From: Bacteroidales bacterium
GTDB lineage: Bacteria > Bacteroidota > Bacteroidia > Bacteroidales > UBA12077
NCBI GenBank assembly: GCA_027859205.1
Contig: JAQIBH010000200.1
Location: 1 to 47,263, forward strand
Direction: 5' to 3'
DNA: 47,263 bases
Numbering within the stretch: the first letter of the stretch is position 1; every line of letters starts with the position of its first letter. The position numbers were made by a program, and so were the translations under genes. Positions 19,501 through 27,940 of the stretch are shown here, piece by piece. The notes beneath the pieces were generated by a model. It saw only the letters and a program-made list of their open reading frames with translations. It did not search any database and was not told the DNA's origin.

Positions 19501-21611
19501 ATTTCGATAATGGTTCAAGTTCCATAGCAAAAAATCCAATTGAAACTTTTATTGAGGCTAAAACCTATTTTGTATCTTTAAAAGTTAAATCTGATAAAGG
19601 ATGTCTTGATTCAACCAAAAAAGCTGTTCTTGTTAACCCAACACCAGTTGTTGACTTTAGCTTCAATAATGTTTGCCTGGGTGATACTATGTTTTTTGTT
19701 AACCATTCAACCATCTCATTAGGGACTGTGACTTATGAATGGAATTTTGATGATAGTAATACTTCTGATCTTACTGATCCTTACAATATTTATGCAACGG
19801 ATGGAACTTTCCAGGTAACTTTAATAGCTACAACCGATAAGGGTGTACAAAGCTCTACAACTAAAACGGTTAATGTATATCCAAGAGCTAACTTAGGTTT
19901 TATAATTCAGGATGTATGCGAAATGGAAACTATTTCTTTTATTAATCAGTCAGTAATATCAAATGGTTCGTTAAATTTTTATTGGGACTTTGGTGATGGA
20001 GAATCATCAACATCAATAAATCCTAATCACGAATACAATACTTATGGTAGTTATAATATTAGCTTAATATCGACCACAAATTATAATTGTAAGGACACTT
20101 TAATAAAGCCGGTTAATATCTATCCATTACCTCTGGCTGATTTTCAAGTAGATGATGTGCCATTCCAGACAATTGCTGATTTTGCTGATATTTCTAGCAT
20201 TAGTTCTGGTACAATAGATACCTGGAACTGGAGTTTTGGTGATGGCAATTTTTCCGATGTTCAGAATCCTGAATATTTATATTCTTCACCAGGTAGTTAT
20301 TTAGTTAATTTAACAGTAAGCTCAGATTTTGGTTGTACTCAGTCTGTTTCTAAAAATATTAATATTTCCCCAATACCAAATGCCAGCTTTACAGCAGAAA
20401 ACGTATGCTTAGGTAATGCAATGAGTTTTATCAATCAAACAACTATTTTATCAGGGGGATTAAGTTATGAATGGGATTTTGGGGATAGCGAAAATTCTGT
20501 TGATGAAAATCCAACACATTCTTATGTCGAGTGTGGAAATTATACGGTTACTTTAATTGTTACATCTGATCTTAGCGGTAAAGATACCATTCAAAAAGGA
20601 GTAGAGGTTTATCCAAATCCAGAACCTGATTTTACCGTTCCTGATGTTTGTGATGGCAGTCCATCTTATTTCACAAATGTTTCAACGATTACGACCGGTA
20701 GTATTAACACTTGCGCTTGGGATTTTGGTGATGGAACAAATTCTATTCAGCATAGCCCAGTAAAGCAGTATTTAAATGCCGATGCTTATAACGTTGAATT
20801 GCGAACTATATCTGATAAAGGTTGTGAAAGTACAATTACAAAAGAAGCTTTTGTAAGGGAAAATCCCTTAGCAAATTTCACTGTTTCTAATGAATGTTTA
20901 GGAGTAAGTGTAAATATATCAAATCACTCAAATTGCGAAGAAGGCAATGTATATTACTATTGGGATTTAGGCGACGGAAGTAGTTCTTTATTGGAAAACC
21001 CTGATCACAATTACACAGGTTCCGGAGTATATAATATTAAGCTTGTTACCGGTTCATCTTATCAATGTGTAGATTCATTGTCAAGATATGTTACAATTTT
21101 TAGCTTGCCACAGGTTGATGCTGGTGCAGATACAAATGTAAGTAGAGGTTTTACGATTACGCTGCAGGCCTCAGGAGCAAATATATTTGATTGGTCGCCA
21201 AGTGAATCACTGGATAATCCTGGGGTATTTAATCCTGTGGCCAGACCAATGGAAACAACAAGCTATTCAGTAAGAGGTATTGACGTGAATGCTTGTGAAA
21301 ATACAGATAATGTTACAGTTACAGTAAGTGATGATTACCAGCTTATAGCCAGTAATATTTTAACTCCTGATTACAATGGTTTAAACGATACCTGGAAAAT
21401 TACAAATATTGATGCTTTTGAAACTGCAACGGTCTATATCTTCAACAGGTGGGGCGAAGAGGTTTTTAGTCAACAAGGATATATGAACGATTGGGATGGA
21501 AGAAATAGTAATGGAGACATATTGCCTGATGGTACATATTATTATATCATAAAATTCCCTGATAGTTCAAAGCATTATTCAGGATCAATAACTATTTTAA
21601 GAAATCAATAA
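16569..21611 (+). CDS. Giant secreted DUF2341/Ig-like/PKD protein with T9SS type B (gliding-associated) sorting domain
   Basis: The 1680-residue protein begins with a signal peptide (about 1-28). Residues about 33-145 are a DUF2341 domain (WKYQREIDVTNGG ... DIRFMDDNNNLLSYW ... IYMYYGNNTA), followed by a lectin-like segment to about 330. Six Ig-like repeats of 86-90 residues run from about 419 to 940, each with a WE core (VRWEYS, LRWEES, NNWEYS, TKWEKS). Seven PKD repeats follow from about 950 to 1500 with an exact period of 81-82 residues between the tryptophans of motifs such as YWDFGDG. The last 85 residues are the gliding-motility-associated (CHU_C, type B) domain: LTPDYNGLNDTWKI, IFNRWGEEVF, DGTYYYIIKF. 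Type B cargo is usually exported with a PorP/SprF-like partner, and such a gene follows 78 bases downstream. Confidence 0.95.
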   Translation: MKIVKFIHKIFVVVFLIVIVNFTVKSSSCLPGWKYQREIDVTNGGITALTDFQVLLEFNSANFVSAGKMNISGSDIRFMDDNNNLLSYWIVPGTFNTTNTQVWINVTDIPLGPSVIYMYYGNNTAYNASRGEETFEFFDDFERGTGNWNFCGGSYYIDNGELELYSTASDDNQAVMQTVQAFSAPFVSEMNVTNYSGDNSKKISITQLKSNTEGYGFTYFYSAGDKMEISKYTSGTDCFDYSTSFGTAILSTSIIGKWEFAWKTNNTQNGKHGNVDLQGNDTSIVYPTTLYSGAAVYGTVASVTIDWYRIRKWANSDPVLTLNTSLETLLPDAGNINEGSNSPLCEGQTLTLFADDIGSATYTWKDPTALSFSNAVTPVPIDGVTGAQAGTYQLIVEPTSGSCTSITLEIEVEISDNTVVGIIDGDTVVCSGNNGGVLELKSYIGDIVRWEYSLTGGDPWATIENTSSQQNYQDLTQTTYYRAVVKNGECNQLTSDVASITVNSLSNAGTATGDAVICKNESANISLNSYNGDIIWEKKPVDETLWSAAGFSSDNFNTVILDTTTYYRAIVTNSICDPDTSNTLEIIVNCASVGGTVELDTVCTGDTGELVLIAYTGTILRWEESSTGGNPWATVQESGSTLAYENVEQTKYYRVVIQNSGCDIAYSTIGGVIVDQNPTADEILGINTVCYQNNTGEIVLSDYTGTINNWEYSVDNESSWYNIVSTNDTINYTNLLETTFFRVGLSSEYNKCPAIYSNSVKLTVNETTLGGTTGYAATVCSSANNGTIKLSAQRGDVLRWEKSNTGNTPWDVIANTTDSLKYINLQENTFYRAVVQNGACVVEYSDSTLITVNQTSNAGIITGSTSHCAENNQGLLVLTNYIGSVTKWEKSTDNITWNFKSYVTPNTIEYSDIADSTFYRVLVQSGVCPADTSDISGINIYPLPTVDFETDTVELGEATHFTNLSTISYGSLTEYQWDFDNGSSSIAKNPIETFIEAKTYFVSLKVKSDKGCLDSTKKAVLVNPTPVVDFSFNNVCLGDTMFFVNHSTISLGTVTYEWNFDDSNTSDLTDPYNIYATDGTFQVTLIATTDKGVQSSTTKTVNVYPRANLGFIIQDVCEMETISFINQSVISNGSLNFYWDFGDGESSTSINPNHEYNTYGSYNISLISTTNYNCKDTLIKPVNIYPLPLADFQVDDVPFQTIADFADISSISSGTIDTWNWSFGDGNFSDVQNPEYLYSSPGSYLVNLTVSSDFGCTQSVSKNINISPIPNASFTAENVCLGNAMSFINQTTILSGGLSYEWDFGDSENSVDENPTHSYVECGNYTVTLIVTSDLSGKDTIQKGVEVYPNPEPDFTVPDVCDGSPSYFTNVSTITTGSINTCAWDFGDGTNSIQHSPVKQYLNADAYNVELRTISDKGCESTITKEAFVRENPLANFTVSNECLGVSVNISNHSNCEEGNVYYYWDLGDGSSSLLENPDHNYTGSGVYNIKLVTGSSYQCVDSLSRYVTIFSLPQVDAGADTNVSRGFTITLQASGANIFDWSPSESLDNPGVFNPVARPMETTSYSVRGIDVNACENTDNVTVTVSDDYQLIASNILTPDYNGLNDTWKITNIDAFETATVYIFNRWGEEVFSQQGYMNDWDGRNSNGDILPDGTYYYIIKFPDSSKHYSGSITILRNQ

Positions 21612-21689
21612 TATATGTAAAGAAAGCTATTAGCCTTTAGTTATAAGCTTTTAGCAATACAATAATTTAACAATACAACAATAATAACA

Positions 21690-23156
21690 ATGGTAACAGT
21701 GAGTAATCTATTAAAAAAGACAACTATATTTCTTATTTTATTTATTACTATTCATAATTTAAGTGCCCAACAAATTCCAATGTCAAATAACTATTATATT
21801 AATAAGTTTGTATATAATCCTTCACAAATTGGAGAGTATAGTTTTACACAAACTTTCTTTCAGGCCCGCAAACAATGGATGGGAATTGAAGGAGCTCCTG
21901 AAACCTACTTGTTTTCAATTGATGGAAATGTAAATTCCGAAAAGGTGGGAGTTGGTGCTATGTTTTATAGCGATATTACCGGTATTATTGGTAGAACTGC
22001 TGGATATGGAGCATACCGATATAAAATCAGATTTTTTGATGAACACACAATAGATCTTGGTATTTCGGCAGGATTCTTACAAAATAAAATTTATTTTGAT
22101 AAAATAAGATCCGATGATCCCATGGAAGAAAGTATTCTTGCGAATGAAGAAATGAAAACCACATTTGATGCTAATTTTGGGATTAATTATAAATTCAGGA
22201 ATTTACAAGTAGGTATAGCTTCTTTTCAATTGTTTAATAGTAACTTATATTACCAAACAAGCGATAATCTTCAATCAGTAAATTATAAATTAATTCGCCA
22301 CTTTATTGGCTCAATTAGTTATAAGCAACAATTAAGCCGCGATTTCAGAATCGATCCACAGTTTGTGGTTAAAGATGTACAGGGAATGCCATTACAGTTT
22401 GATATTGGCACATATCTTAATTACCGTGAGTTAGCATGGTTTGGAGTTAATTATCAACATAAATACAGCTTGAGCTTATCCTTAGGGGGTGTTTTACACG
22501 ACAGGTATGTTATTAACTATTCGTACGATATTCCAACTGGGAACATTGCAAATTATACCAGTGGCGGTCATGAGTTCTTAATTGGAATTCGTTTTTTCAA
22601 GAAATCTGATAAAGGTGCTATCTCTGGAGGTAACCGAAACGATTTAAATCACCTGAAACGAATTTCTCAAGAACAATATGAAGAGATTGAGAGATTAACA
22701 GACGAGAACAAGCAGTTAAAACAGAAAGTTGATTCTACGTATGAGGATGTACAATATCAAAAAGAAGAAATTGAAAAATTAAAGGAGATTTATAAACAAG
22801 ACGAAGGTCAGATTAGTCAGGTAATTGAAAAGTACCAGATAAGTATTGACGAATTAGATGCTCTGGATTTTTCTGAAAGTTCTGACGAGAAACAATTTTA
22901 TGTTGTACTTGGAGCCTACTTGAGTATTGATGATGCAAAACTTTTCCAGAAAGTAATGGAACGTGAAATTGGGCTCGATACAAAAGTAGTTCAGCGCGAA
23001 GATGGCAAGTACTTTTTTGTTTATACCCGGGATTTTAATAAGGATGTGGAGTCGAAAAAAGCGATAAAAAAAGAATTTCGCCTATTACAACGACTAAATC
23101 TTGATGAATATATCAATGGAAACGTTTGGATTTATAATGCTAAACAAAATGAATAA
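21690..23156 (+). CDS. PorP/SprF family T9SS protein with C-terminal coiled coil and SPOR-like domain
   Basis: Residues 1-26 are a signal peptide (LSAQ). Residues about 27-310 match PorP/SprF: QQIPMSNNYYINKFVYNPS, then alternating strands of an outer-membrane barrel and FLIGIRFF at the end. PorP binds PorK/PorN-linked parts of the T9SS, and SprF-like members are needed for export of type B cargo. An extension not usual for the family follows: a coiled coil near 317-385 (ERLTDENKQLKQKVDS) and a SPOR-like alpha/beta domain near 400-485 (KQFYVVLGAYLSIDDAKLF ... GKYFFVYTRDF). The extension should lie in the periplasm and could bind peptidoglycan. The gene is directly downstream of the type B cargo gene, a standard pairing. 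Confidence 0.93.
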   Translation: MVTVSNLLKKTTIFLILFITIHNLSAQQIPMSNNYYINKFVYNPSQIGEYSFTQTFFQARKQWMGIEGAPETYLFSIDGNVNSEKVGVGAMFYSDITGIIGRTAGYGAYRYKIRFFDEHTIDLGISAGFLQNKIYFDKIRSDDPMEESILANEEMKTTFDANFGINYKFRNLQVGIASFQLFNSNLYYQTSDNLQSVNYKLIRHFIGSISYKQQLSRDFRIDPQFVVKDVQGMPLQFDIGTYLNYRELAWFGVNYQHKYSLSLSLGGVLHDRYVINYSYDIPTGNIANYTSGGHEFLIGIRFFKKSDKGAISGGNRNDLNHLKRISQEQYEEIERLTDENKQLKQKVDSTYEDVQYQKEEIEKLKEIYKQDEGQISQVIEKYQISIDELDALDFSESSDEKQFYVVLGAYLSIDDAKLFQKVMEREIGLDTKVVQREDGKYFFVYTRDFNKDVESKKAIKKEFRLLQRLNLDEYINGNVWIYNAKQNE

Positions 23157-23184
23157 TAAATATAATTTAATAATGAAAAGGTTT

Positions 23185-23210
23185 GTCATACTGAGCTTGT
23201 CGAAGTATGA
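23185..23210. repeat. REP-like palindromic unit
   Basis: GTCATACTGAGCTTGTCGAAGTATGA minus a few bases is the core: a 7-base stem (TCATACT with AGTATGA) around the GAGCTTGTCGA centre. It is of the same type as the units at 2681-2766. It lies between the PorP/SprF gene and the unknown three-gene cassette. Confidence 0.75.
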
Positions 23211-23266
23211 TAATCCGAAATCAACTCTAGAACTGTAAGTTAGAATAAGTGGTCAAAATCAATTTT

Positions 23267-24640
23267 ATGAGAAAAATATTTATAATCGCAGCATTCATTT
23301 CCCTTTTTGTCCCTGCATTTGCGCAGGATAATACTACTCCTGATGTAACAATTGAAGAAGCACAAGAAAAATCACGTGGATTTTTTAAAGAATTGTTCGA
23401 ATTCAGAATTTTTATGGATGCTCTAAAGGTTCGCCAGTTTTATGATATACACAGAACCAATACTCATAACCTTCTTTTACAAGAAAGAGTTATTGATTTT
23501 AGAGACAAAACAAAAATCAATTTCTCTGTAAAAGGTGAAGTTGAGTACGATCATTTTTGGGTATGGATTAGTAATAATCCATCAGCCAGAACACCTGATG
23601 GTTATACAAATGAAATGTTGTCGGCAAATTATTTAGTTAAGTTTAGTCCAAAATGGGATATTACACAAGCACCACCAAAAGATAGCAGATTATATACGGC
23701 TAATGCAACAACTACTCTTCCCGATCAAATTATAAGCAATTTATCATTAGAGATGACAGAATTTAATGAACTTATTAATAAAGAGTATAAAAATAACGAA
23801 GATTCCAAAACCATAAAATTAAGGAATGATGATATTCCAATTTTTGTTAATGCAGGATTATTTAATGGATTTAATTATCTGGAAGGAAGAATAAGTGGTG
23901 ATGAGGTAGATCTTACAAAGTTTCCATTAATACTATGGGGTGAGGATGCTATTGATAATAATACTACATTTAATTTCTGGGAAAAGGTTCCGAAGGAAAT
24001 ACAATTGTTAGCATATAATAATGATGAATTATATAAGGTTGACTGGGTATATGGCGAGAGTACTTTGAATAACACAAAATATATTAATTTAACAATTAAT
24101 AACGATTATTTTGGTGAAAACAATTCCATTGATATTGCTTTAAGCAGAAGCAATACTACGAGAAACTATAAGCTTAAAAAGATTGATATTAACGAAGAAC
24201 AAATTATTGAAGAGGCTTTAAACAGTTTAACTTCTCTTAGGGAAGAATTTGAAAAATTGAAAAATGAAATTGAATCTTATTTAACAGATAATATGGAATC
24301 AATTATATTTAATAAGAATTCAAAATATTTATCTGAAGGAATGAGCAAATTATTTGTAGAACCAACTTTGGAATTTGAAGATGATTTTAATAAGACATTG
24401 CTTAAAATGTATGGCATTGATGTTCTTATGCAAGTAGAGGATGATTATAGCGGTTTACATGCTGAGATTGAGAATATATTTAAAGATGAAAATAAGTCTG
24501 AGTTCATAAGTGAAGTTATGGCGGATGTTGTTTTTGTTGAACCTACAAATACTGAAGAGGATTTAATTAAAAATTATAAAACTCAACTTGAAAATATTAC
24601 AATAAAAAAGCTAAAGGAAAGAATTAAAAAAGAAGAATAA
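23267..24640 (+). CDS. Secreted protein of unknown function (first gene of cassette)
   Basis: I do not recognise this protein. The ATG at 23267 is preferred over an in-frame GTG at 23249, because it gives a clean signal peptide (MRKIFIIAAFISLFVPAFAQ) directly. The mature part is about 437 residues. The first half looks mixed alpha/beta with a beta-rich middle (LRNDDIPIFVNAGLF, ILWGEDAIDNNTTFNFW, YINLTINNDYF). From about 315 to the end it is helical and strongly charged, with coiled-coil-like stretches (LREEFEKLKNEIESYL and IKKLKERIKKEE). No T9SS sorting domain, lipobox or transmembrane segment is visible, so it is probably periplasmic. Its stop codon touches the start of the next gene, indicating tight co-expression with the papain-like gene. 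Confidence 0.75.
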   Translation: MRKIFIIAAFISLFVPAFAQDNTTPDVTIEEAQEKSRGFFKELFEFRIFMDALKVRQFYDIHRTNTHNLLLQERVIDFRDKTKINFSVKGEVEYDHFWVWISNNPSARTPDGYTNEMLSANYLVKFSPKWDITQAPPKDSRLYTANATTTLPDQIISNLSLEMTEFNELINKEYKNNEDSKTIKLRNDDIPIFVNAGLFNGFNYLEGRISGDEVDLTKFPLILWGEDAIDNNTTFNFWEKVPKEIQLLAYNNDELYKVDWVYGESTLNNTKYINLTINNDYFGENNSIDIALSRSNTTRNYKLKKIDINEEQIIEEALNSLTSLREEFEKLKNEIESYLTDNMESIIFNKNSKYLSEGMSKLFVEPTLEFEDDFNKTLLKMYGIDVLMQVEDDYSGLHAEIENIFKDENKSEFISEVMADVVFVEPTNTEEDLIKNYKTQLENITIKKLKERIKKEE

Positions 24641-26218
24641 ATGAAAAAAATAGGTTTTTGTATAATATTCTTAATACTTATAAAATCTGCACTAGCACAA
24701 GAAGTTAGTATGAAAGTGGTTTTTAATAATACTAAAGATATTGAGACAAGTTCAGATTTAATTAATAAAATTAATAGTGAATTTGTAAATAAGGAAAACT
24801 TGCAAAGCGCAATGAATACATTGGATAATTTTTATAATTCGCTTGAAGGTGTTTCATTAACTGATAAAAATCTTTTAGTATATGTAGCTTTTTTAGATAA
24901 GGACTATTTTGCAGGATTAAAGTTAAAAGAATCAGAAAAAATAAACTTTGATAATTATATTACCCAATGGCAAGAGGAATATGGGAATCAAAGCGCTGTT
25001 CTATTTCTATTCTTAAAGGATGGAAGCAATTATAATTTTAATAAACTTATAGCTTCTACAAAATTGGAAGAAGAGCATTTGTTTCCTGAAGTAATGGATT
25101 TCATAAACTTGAATTTATCAGGTAATACTGAAAATATTATTAAAAACGGTACAAAGTACCTTGCAAATGCTATTAAACCGGTTTGGTCTGAGGATAAGAT
25201 GACTAATTCAGAAGCATTAACGAAAAATGAACGATATTGGCAGAATAGAATTAACTTTTTTCATAACTCTTGGGCTTCAACCTTTTTAGATTTAAAACCT
25301 ATTGGTTATAAAACTGGTTTAAAGAGAGTTTTTTTAATTAATTCGGGATCAAAAGACACTTTAAAACCGAGTGTTAATATTTATGCTAATGAAAATGAGT
25401 TTAAAGGGAGTAATATTGATATATCTGGCTTTGGATACGAGTATTTAATTAATGGGAAGTTATTGGATTATTTATTTTTTGGGGATGAATTATTATTATT
25501 AGAATTAACAGACAATAGTTCAGAACACCAATCATATATTTTAAAATTAATCCAAGCAATTGATAATGAAAAGAAATACAGTAGTAATTTAAAAGTATCA
25601 GAATGGAACTGGGAAAAGTCTAGTTCTGGAGTATTTACCTTAAAAAACTACGAAAATGTAGGTGAATTCAGAGATGGAGATAAATTAGAGTTAGTAAAAA
25701 GGAGTTTAAAAGATGAGTTTAATGAAGGAGATCCAATTCCTGTAATACATCCTTGGTATCCAAGAACGTTTTGTAATGTTTTAGCATCTGATATGTCAAA
25801 AACGATCTTGTTTCCTAATTCATTTAGCGGTAGTTCAACCAGTAATACTTATGCTCCTTGGGGTAAACACCAGGCAGCAGCTTATTTGCACGACGAAATA
25901 AAGGATAATAAAAATGGAAAATTTAAGAATGTTAATTTTGATAAAGCATGGAAATATACAAATGCTGGTTTTATAGTTTACCTAACTTCATATAATAGAA
26001 GGTATTATTCTGGTGCGACTACTAATAAATATAAATATTCTGGGCATATAGCTACATGTTATCCAACCTCTTCATATGTTAGTAACAACTATTTAGATGC
26101 TAATGTAATACAGGCTGGTTTAGGGGAAGCCCAAGTAAAATCATTTAAATATTGTTTTGGTAGTAGCTATATTGAAAATGTTTCTGCAAATATTTATTTA
26201 GGATATATTTTAAAATAG
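24641..26218 (+). CDS. Secreted protein with probable papain-like (NlpC/P60/CHAP-type) amidase domain
   Basis: The 525-residue product has a signal peptide (1-20, KSALAQ). Residues about 20-350 are not recognised; they include beta strands with hydrophobic cores (LLVYVAFLDKDYFAGL, SAVLFLFLKDG). The last 160 residues show the order of residues of a papain-like peptidoglycan hydrolase: Cys378 in PRTFCNVLASDM at the start of a helix, PWGKHQAAAYLHDEI, His469 in YSGHIATCYP, and Gln491 in NVIQAGLGE. This CN...GH...QAG pattern resembles amidase domains of lysins and NlpC/P60 relatives. So a cell-wall or peptide amidase is the likely role, but this is pattern inference. The start ATG immediately follows the upstream stop and the next gene begins 6 bases after its stop. 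Confidence 0.72.
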   Translation: MKKIGFCIIFLILIKSALAQEVSMKVVFNNTKDIETSSDLINKINSEFVNKENLQSAMNTLDNFYNSLEGVSLTDKNLLVYVAFLDKDYFAGLKLKESEKINFDNYITQWQEEYGNQSAVLFLFLKDGSNYNFNKLIASTKLEEEHLFPEVMDFINLNLSGNTENIIKNGTKYLANAIKPVWSEDKMTNSEALTKNERYWQNRINFFHNSWASTFLDLKPIGYKTGLKRVFLINSGSKDTLKPSVNIYANENEFKGSNIDISGFGYEYLINGKLLDYLFFGDELLLLELTDNSSEHQSYILKLIQAIDNEKKYSSNLKVSEWNWEKSSSGVFTLKNYENVGEFRDGDKLELVKRSLKDEFNEGDPIPVIHPWYPRTFCNVLASDMSKTILFPNSFSGSSTSNTYAPWGKHQAAAYLHDEIKDNKNGKFKNVNFDKAWKYTNAGFIVYLTSYNRRYYSGATTNKYKYSGHIATCYPTSSYVSNNYLDANVIQAGLGEAQVKSFKYCFGSSYIENVSANIYLGYILK

Positions 26219-26224
26219 AAAATT

Positions 26225-27454
26225 ATGAAAAAGTTTTATTTATTATTGGTTTGTACTTTGATATGGCTTAATTCATTTTCACAAGGAACCATTTCACTAG
26301 ACACTATTATTCCTTTTAAGAAGGATATGATTAATTTTAATCTATTTGATACTTTAAATATTGTAAGTTATTCAGAACCACAATTATTGAATTCTTTGTA
26401 TTTTACGATAAATAATGAAAGAGTTGATACTCTTAACCGAAAGTTAATTAGAGAAACAGTATATTTTAACAAGAACATTATTTTTAATTCAAATCTGTTT
26501 TCTTCTTTTGAGAAAGAGGAATATATACGATTTAGATATGATATATCCCAAAAGAAACTTGTTGCGTTTGATTTTGGATTTAACCATGACAGTGGGGTTA
26601 ATCAGTTTTTCAGATATAAGGAAGATAATTATTTAAAATTATTTATTATCAATCCAATAACTGGGGAAAGTGAATTATTTGTTGATTTTTTTGATTTTGT
26701 GGAAAAAGAGGAAGTAGAAGGTAAGATTTATCCCCTCGCATCAATAGATAACGTTTTTTTTATTAATAGATATAAAGCAATTATTTCAATATGTATTCAA
26801 AGTGAATTTGAGGGATGTGAAGGGTACAATTATTTTTTAGTTACAAACAATAATGTTTTAAATGTAACAAAAAATGTAGTGTTGGAAGACGGATTAAATA
26901 CTTACAAAGAACAGTATTCTAGTATTGAGTTTGTTTCTGTTGATAGAAAGTATATAAGAGAATCATCAAGGACTCCGGGCGGTGATAAAGATAGAGTAAG
27001 TCGCTTATTTGATGAAGACTTAAATTATATTAGTGGGTTATTAGATTTTACTGAAAATAAGATAGAGTTTGGGATTAATATTCAAGAAGATAAATTAGAG
27101 AATCACTTTTTAATATCATTCTTAAATAATAGAACTAAGGTTATTATCCCTTACAAATTCATCCCAGAATTAGAAATAGCTTTATACAAAGCATATAATG
27201 ATACTATACTTGCCAAAGAAGAAATTCAAGACTTAGGTAAATATGAATTAGGGATATTAAGAAATTTATTATTTGCTAAGTACAATTATGATTTTAATGC
27301 TGAATTTTATCAGGCATATTTTAATTTGTTCGCGTTTTATAATCATCCTGATATGCGAAAAACACGAACAAAAAATGTTGATAATTTATTAACAGATTCA
27401 GATAGAAAGAATTTAGAAATAATTAGAAATCTTGAAAGTAAAATAGAAGAATAA
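26225..27454 (+). CDS. Secreted protein with C-terminal YARHG-like domain
   Basis: The 409-residue product has a signal peptide (1-20, LNSFSQ). The middle part is beta-rich and unrecognised, rich in Phe/Tyr/Asn (YNYFLVTNNNVLNVTKN). Near 325-400 it resembles the YARHG domain: KEEIQDLGKYELGILRN, then LLFAKYNYDF where the family has YARHGY-F, then YFNLFAFYNH and LTDSDRKNLEIIRNLE. YARHG is an extracytoplasmic domain of unclear function known in many bacteria, often next to cell-wall binding or hydrolase parts. The gene is 6 bases after the papain-like gene and is followed by 486 bases of REP-like palindromes. A companion or inhibitor of the amidase-like protein is one possibility, without direct evidence. 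Confidence 0.72.
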   Translation: MKKFYLLLVCTLIWLNSFSQGTISLDTIIPFKKDMINFNLFDTLNIVSYSEPQLLNSLYFTINNERVDTLNRKLIRETVYFNKNIIFNSNLFSSFEKEEYIRFRYDISQKKLVAFDFGFNHDSGVNQFFRYKEDNYLKLFIINPITGESELFVDFFDFVEKEEVEGKIYPLASIDNVFFINRYKAIISICIQSEFEGCEGYNYFLVTNNNVLNVTKNVVLEDGLNTYKEQYSSIEFVSVDRKYIRESSRTPGGDKDRVSRLFDEDLNYISGLLDFTENKIEFGINIQEDKLENHFLISFLNNRTKVIIPYKFIPELEIALYKAYNDTILAKEEIQDLGKYELGILRNLLFAKYNYDFNAEFYQAYFNLFAFYNHPDMRKTRTKNVDNLLTDSDRKNLEIIRNLESKIEE

Positions 27455-27477
27455 TTTAAAACAGTAAATAAGAAACC

Positions 27478-27880
27478 AGCTAGAGCGAATTTGTAATTCG
27501 TGCTTGTAACAAGAAAAGTAAAAGGCACTGAAATACCTGTTAGCGGGGATTTGCAATCCGAACGTAAGAATTTAAAATGAAAAGAAAAAGAAAATAACAG
27601 CTAACACAGATTTGACATCGAAATGTAAAATGTAAATGAATTTGAACTGATAAGAATAAAAATTGAAGTAATGACAAATAAGGCCCGGAAAGCATTTCCG
27701 TGCCAGCGTAGTAAAATCAAAAGAAGAGCAAAATTGGTGATCCCGCTAGCGCGGATTTGTAATCCGGGCTATAATTGCAGGAAACAAAAAAGAAAATGAC
27801 GAACAAAAAATATAGAATTGAACAAAGGATGTAAGAGTAATATTGAACAAAAGTCACTGATTGCAAATCCGCGCCAGCGA
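27478..27880. repeat. Cluster of six REP-like palindromes
   Basis: Between the YARHG-like gene and the barrel gene (27455-27940, no gene visible) there are six related units. Their palindromic cores are CGAATT-TGT-AATTCG (27486-27500), GGATT-TGC-AATCC (27547-27559), a decayed copy near 27598-27625, CGGAAA-GCA-TTTCCG (27686-27700), CGGATT-TGT-AATCCG (27752-27766) and an opposite-facing copy at 27859-27880. Several are flanked by GCTAGCG or GCCAGCG. Spacing is irregular and the units differ in sequence, so it is not a CRISPR array. Confidence 0.8.
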
Positions 27881-27940
27881 AGAGTAATAATTATTAAAAA
27901 ATAAAAGAAGAAAAAAATTGTTGATCTGTTAAGAGGAGGA

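Noticed and set aside
21620-21690. AAGCTATTAGCC / AAGCTTTTAGC and ACAATA repeats before the PorP/SprF gene
   Set aside because: Low-complexity AT-rich sequence with only a weak 6-base stem; not enough to call an element.
23249-23266. GTG start for the first cassette gene
   Set aside because: The ATG at 23267 directly begins a clean signal peptide; the same reasoning rejects GTG at 37438.
27478-27880. Possible CRISPR array
   Set aside because: Units differ in sequence, spacing is irregular, one is inverted and there are no cas genes.
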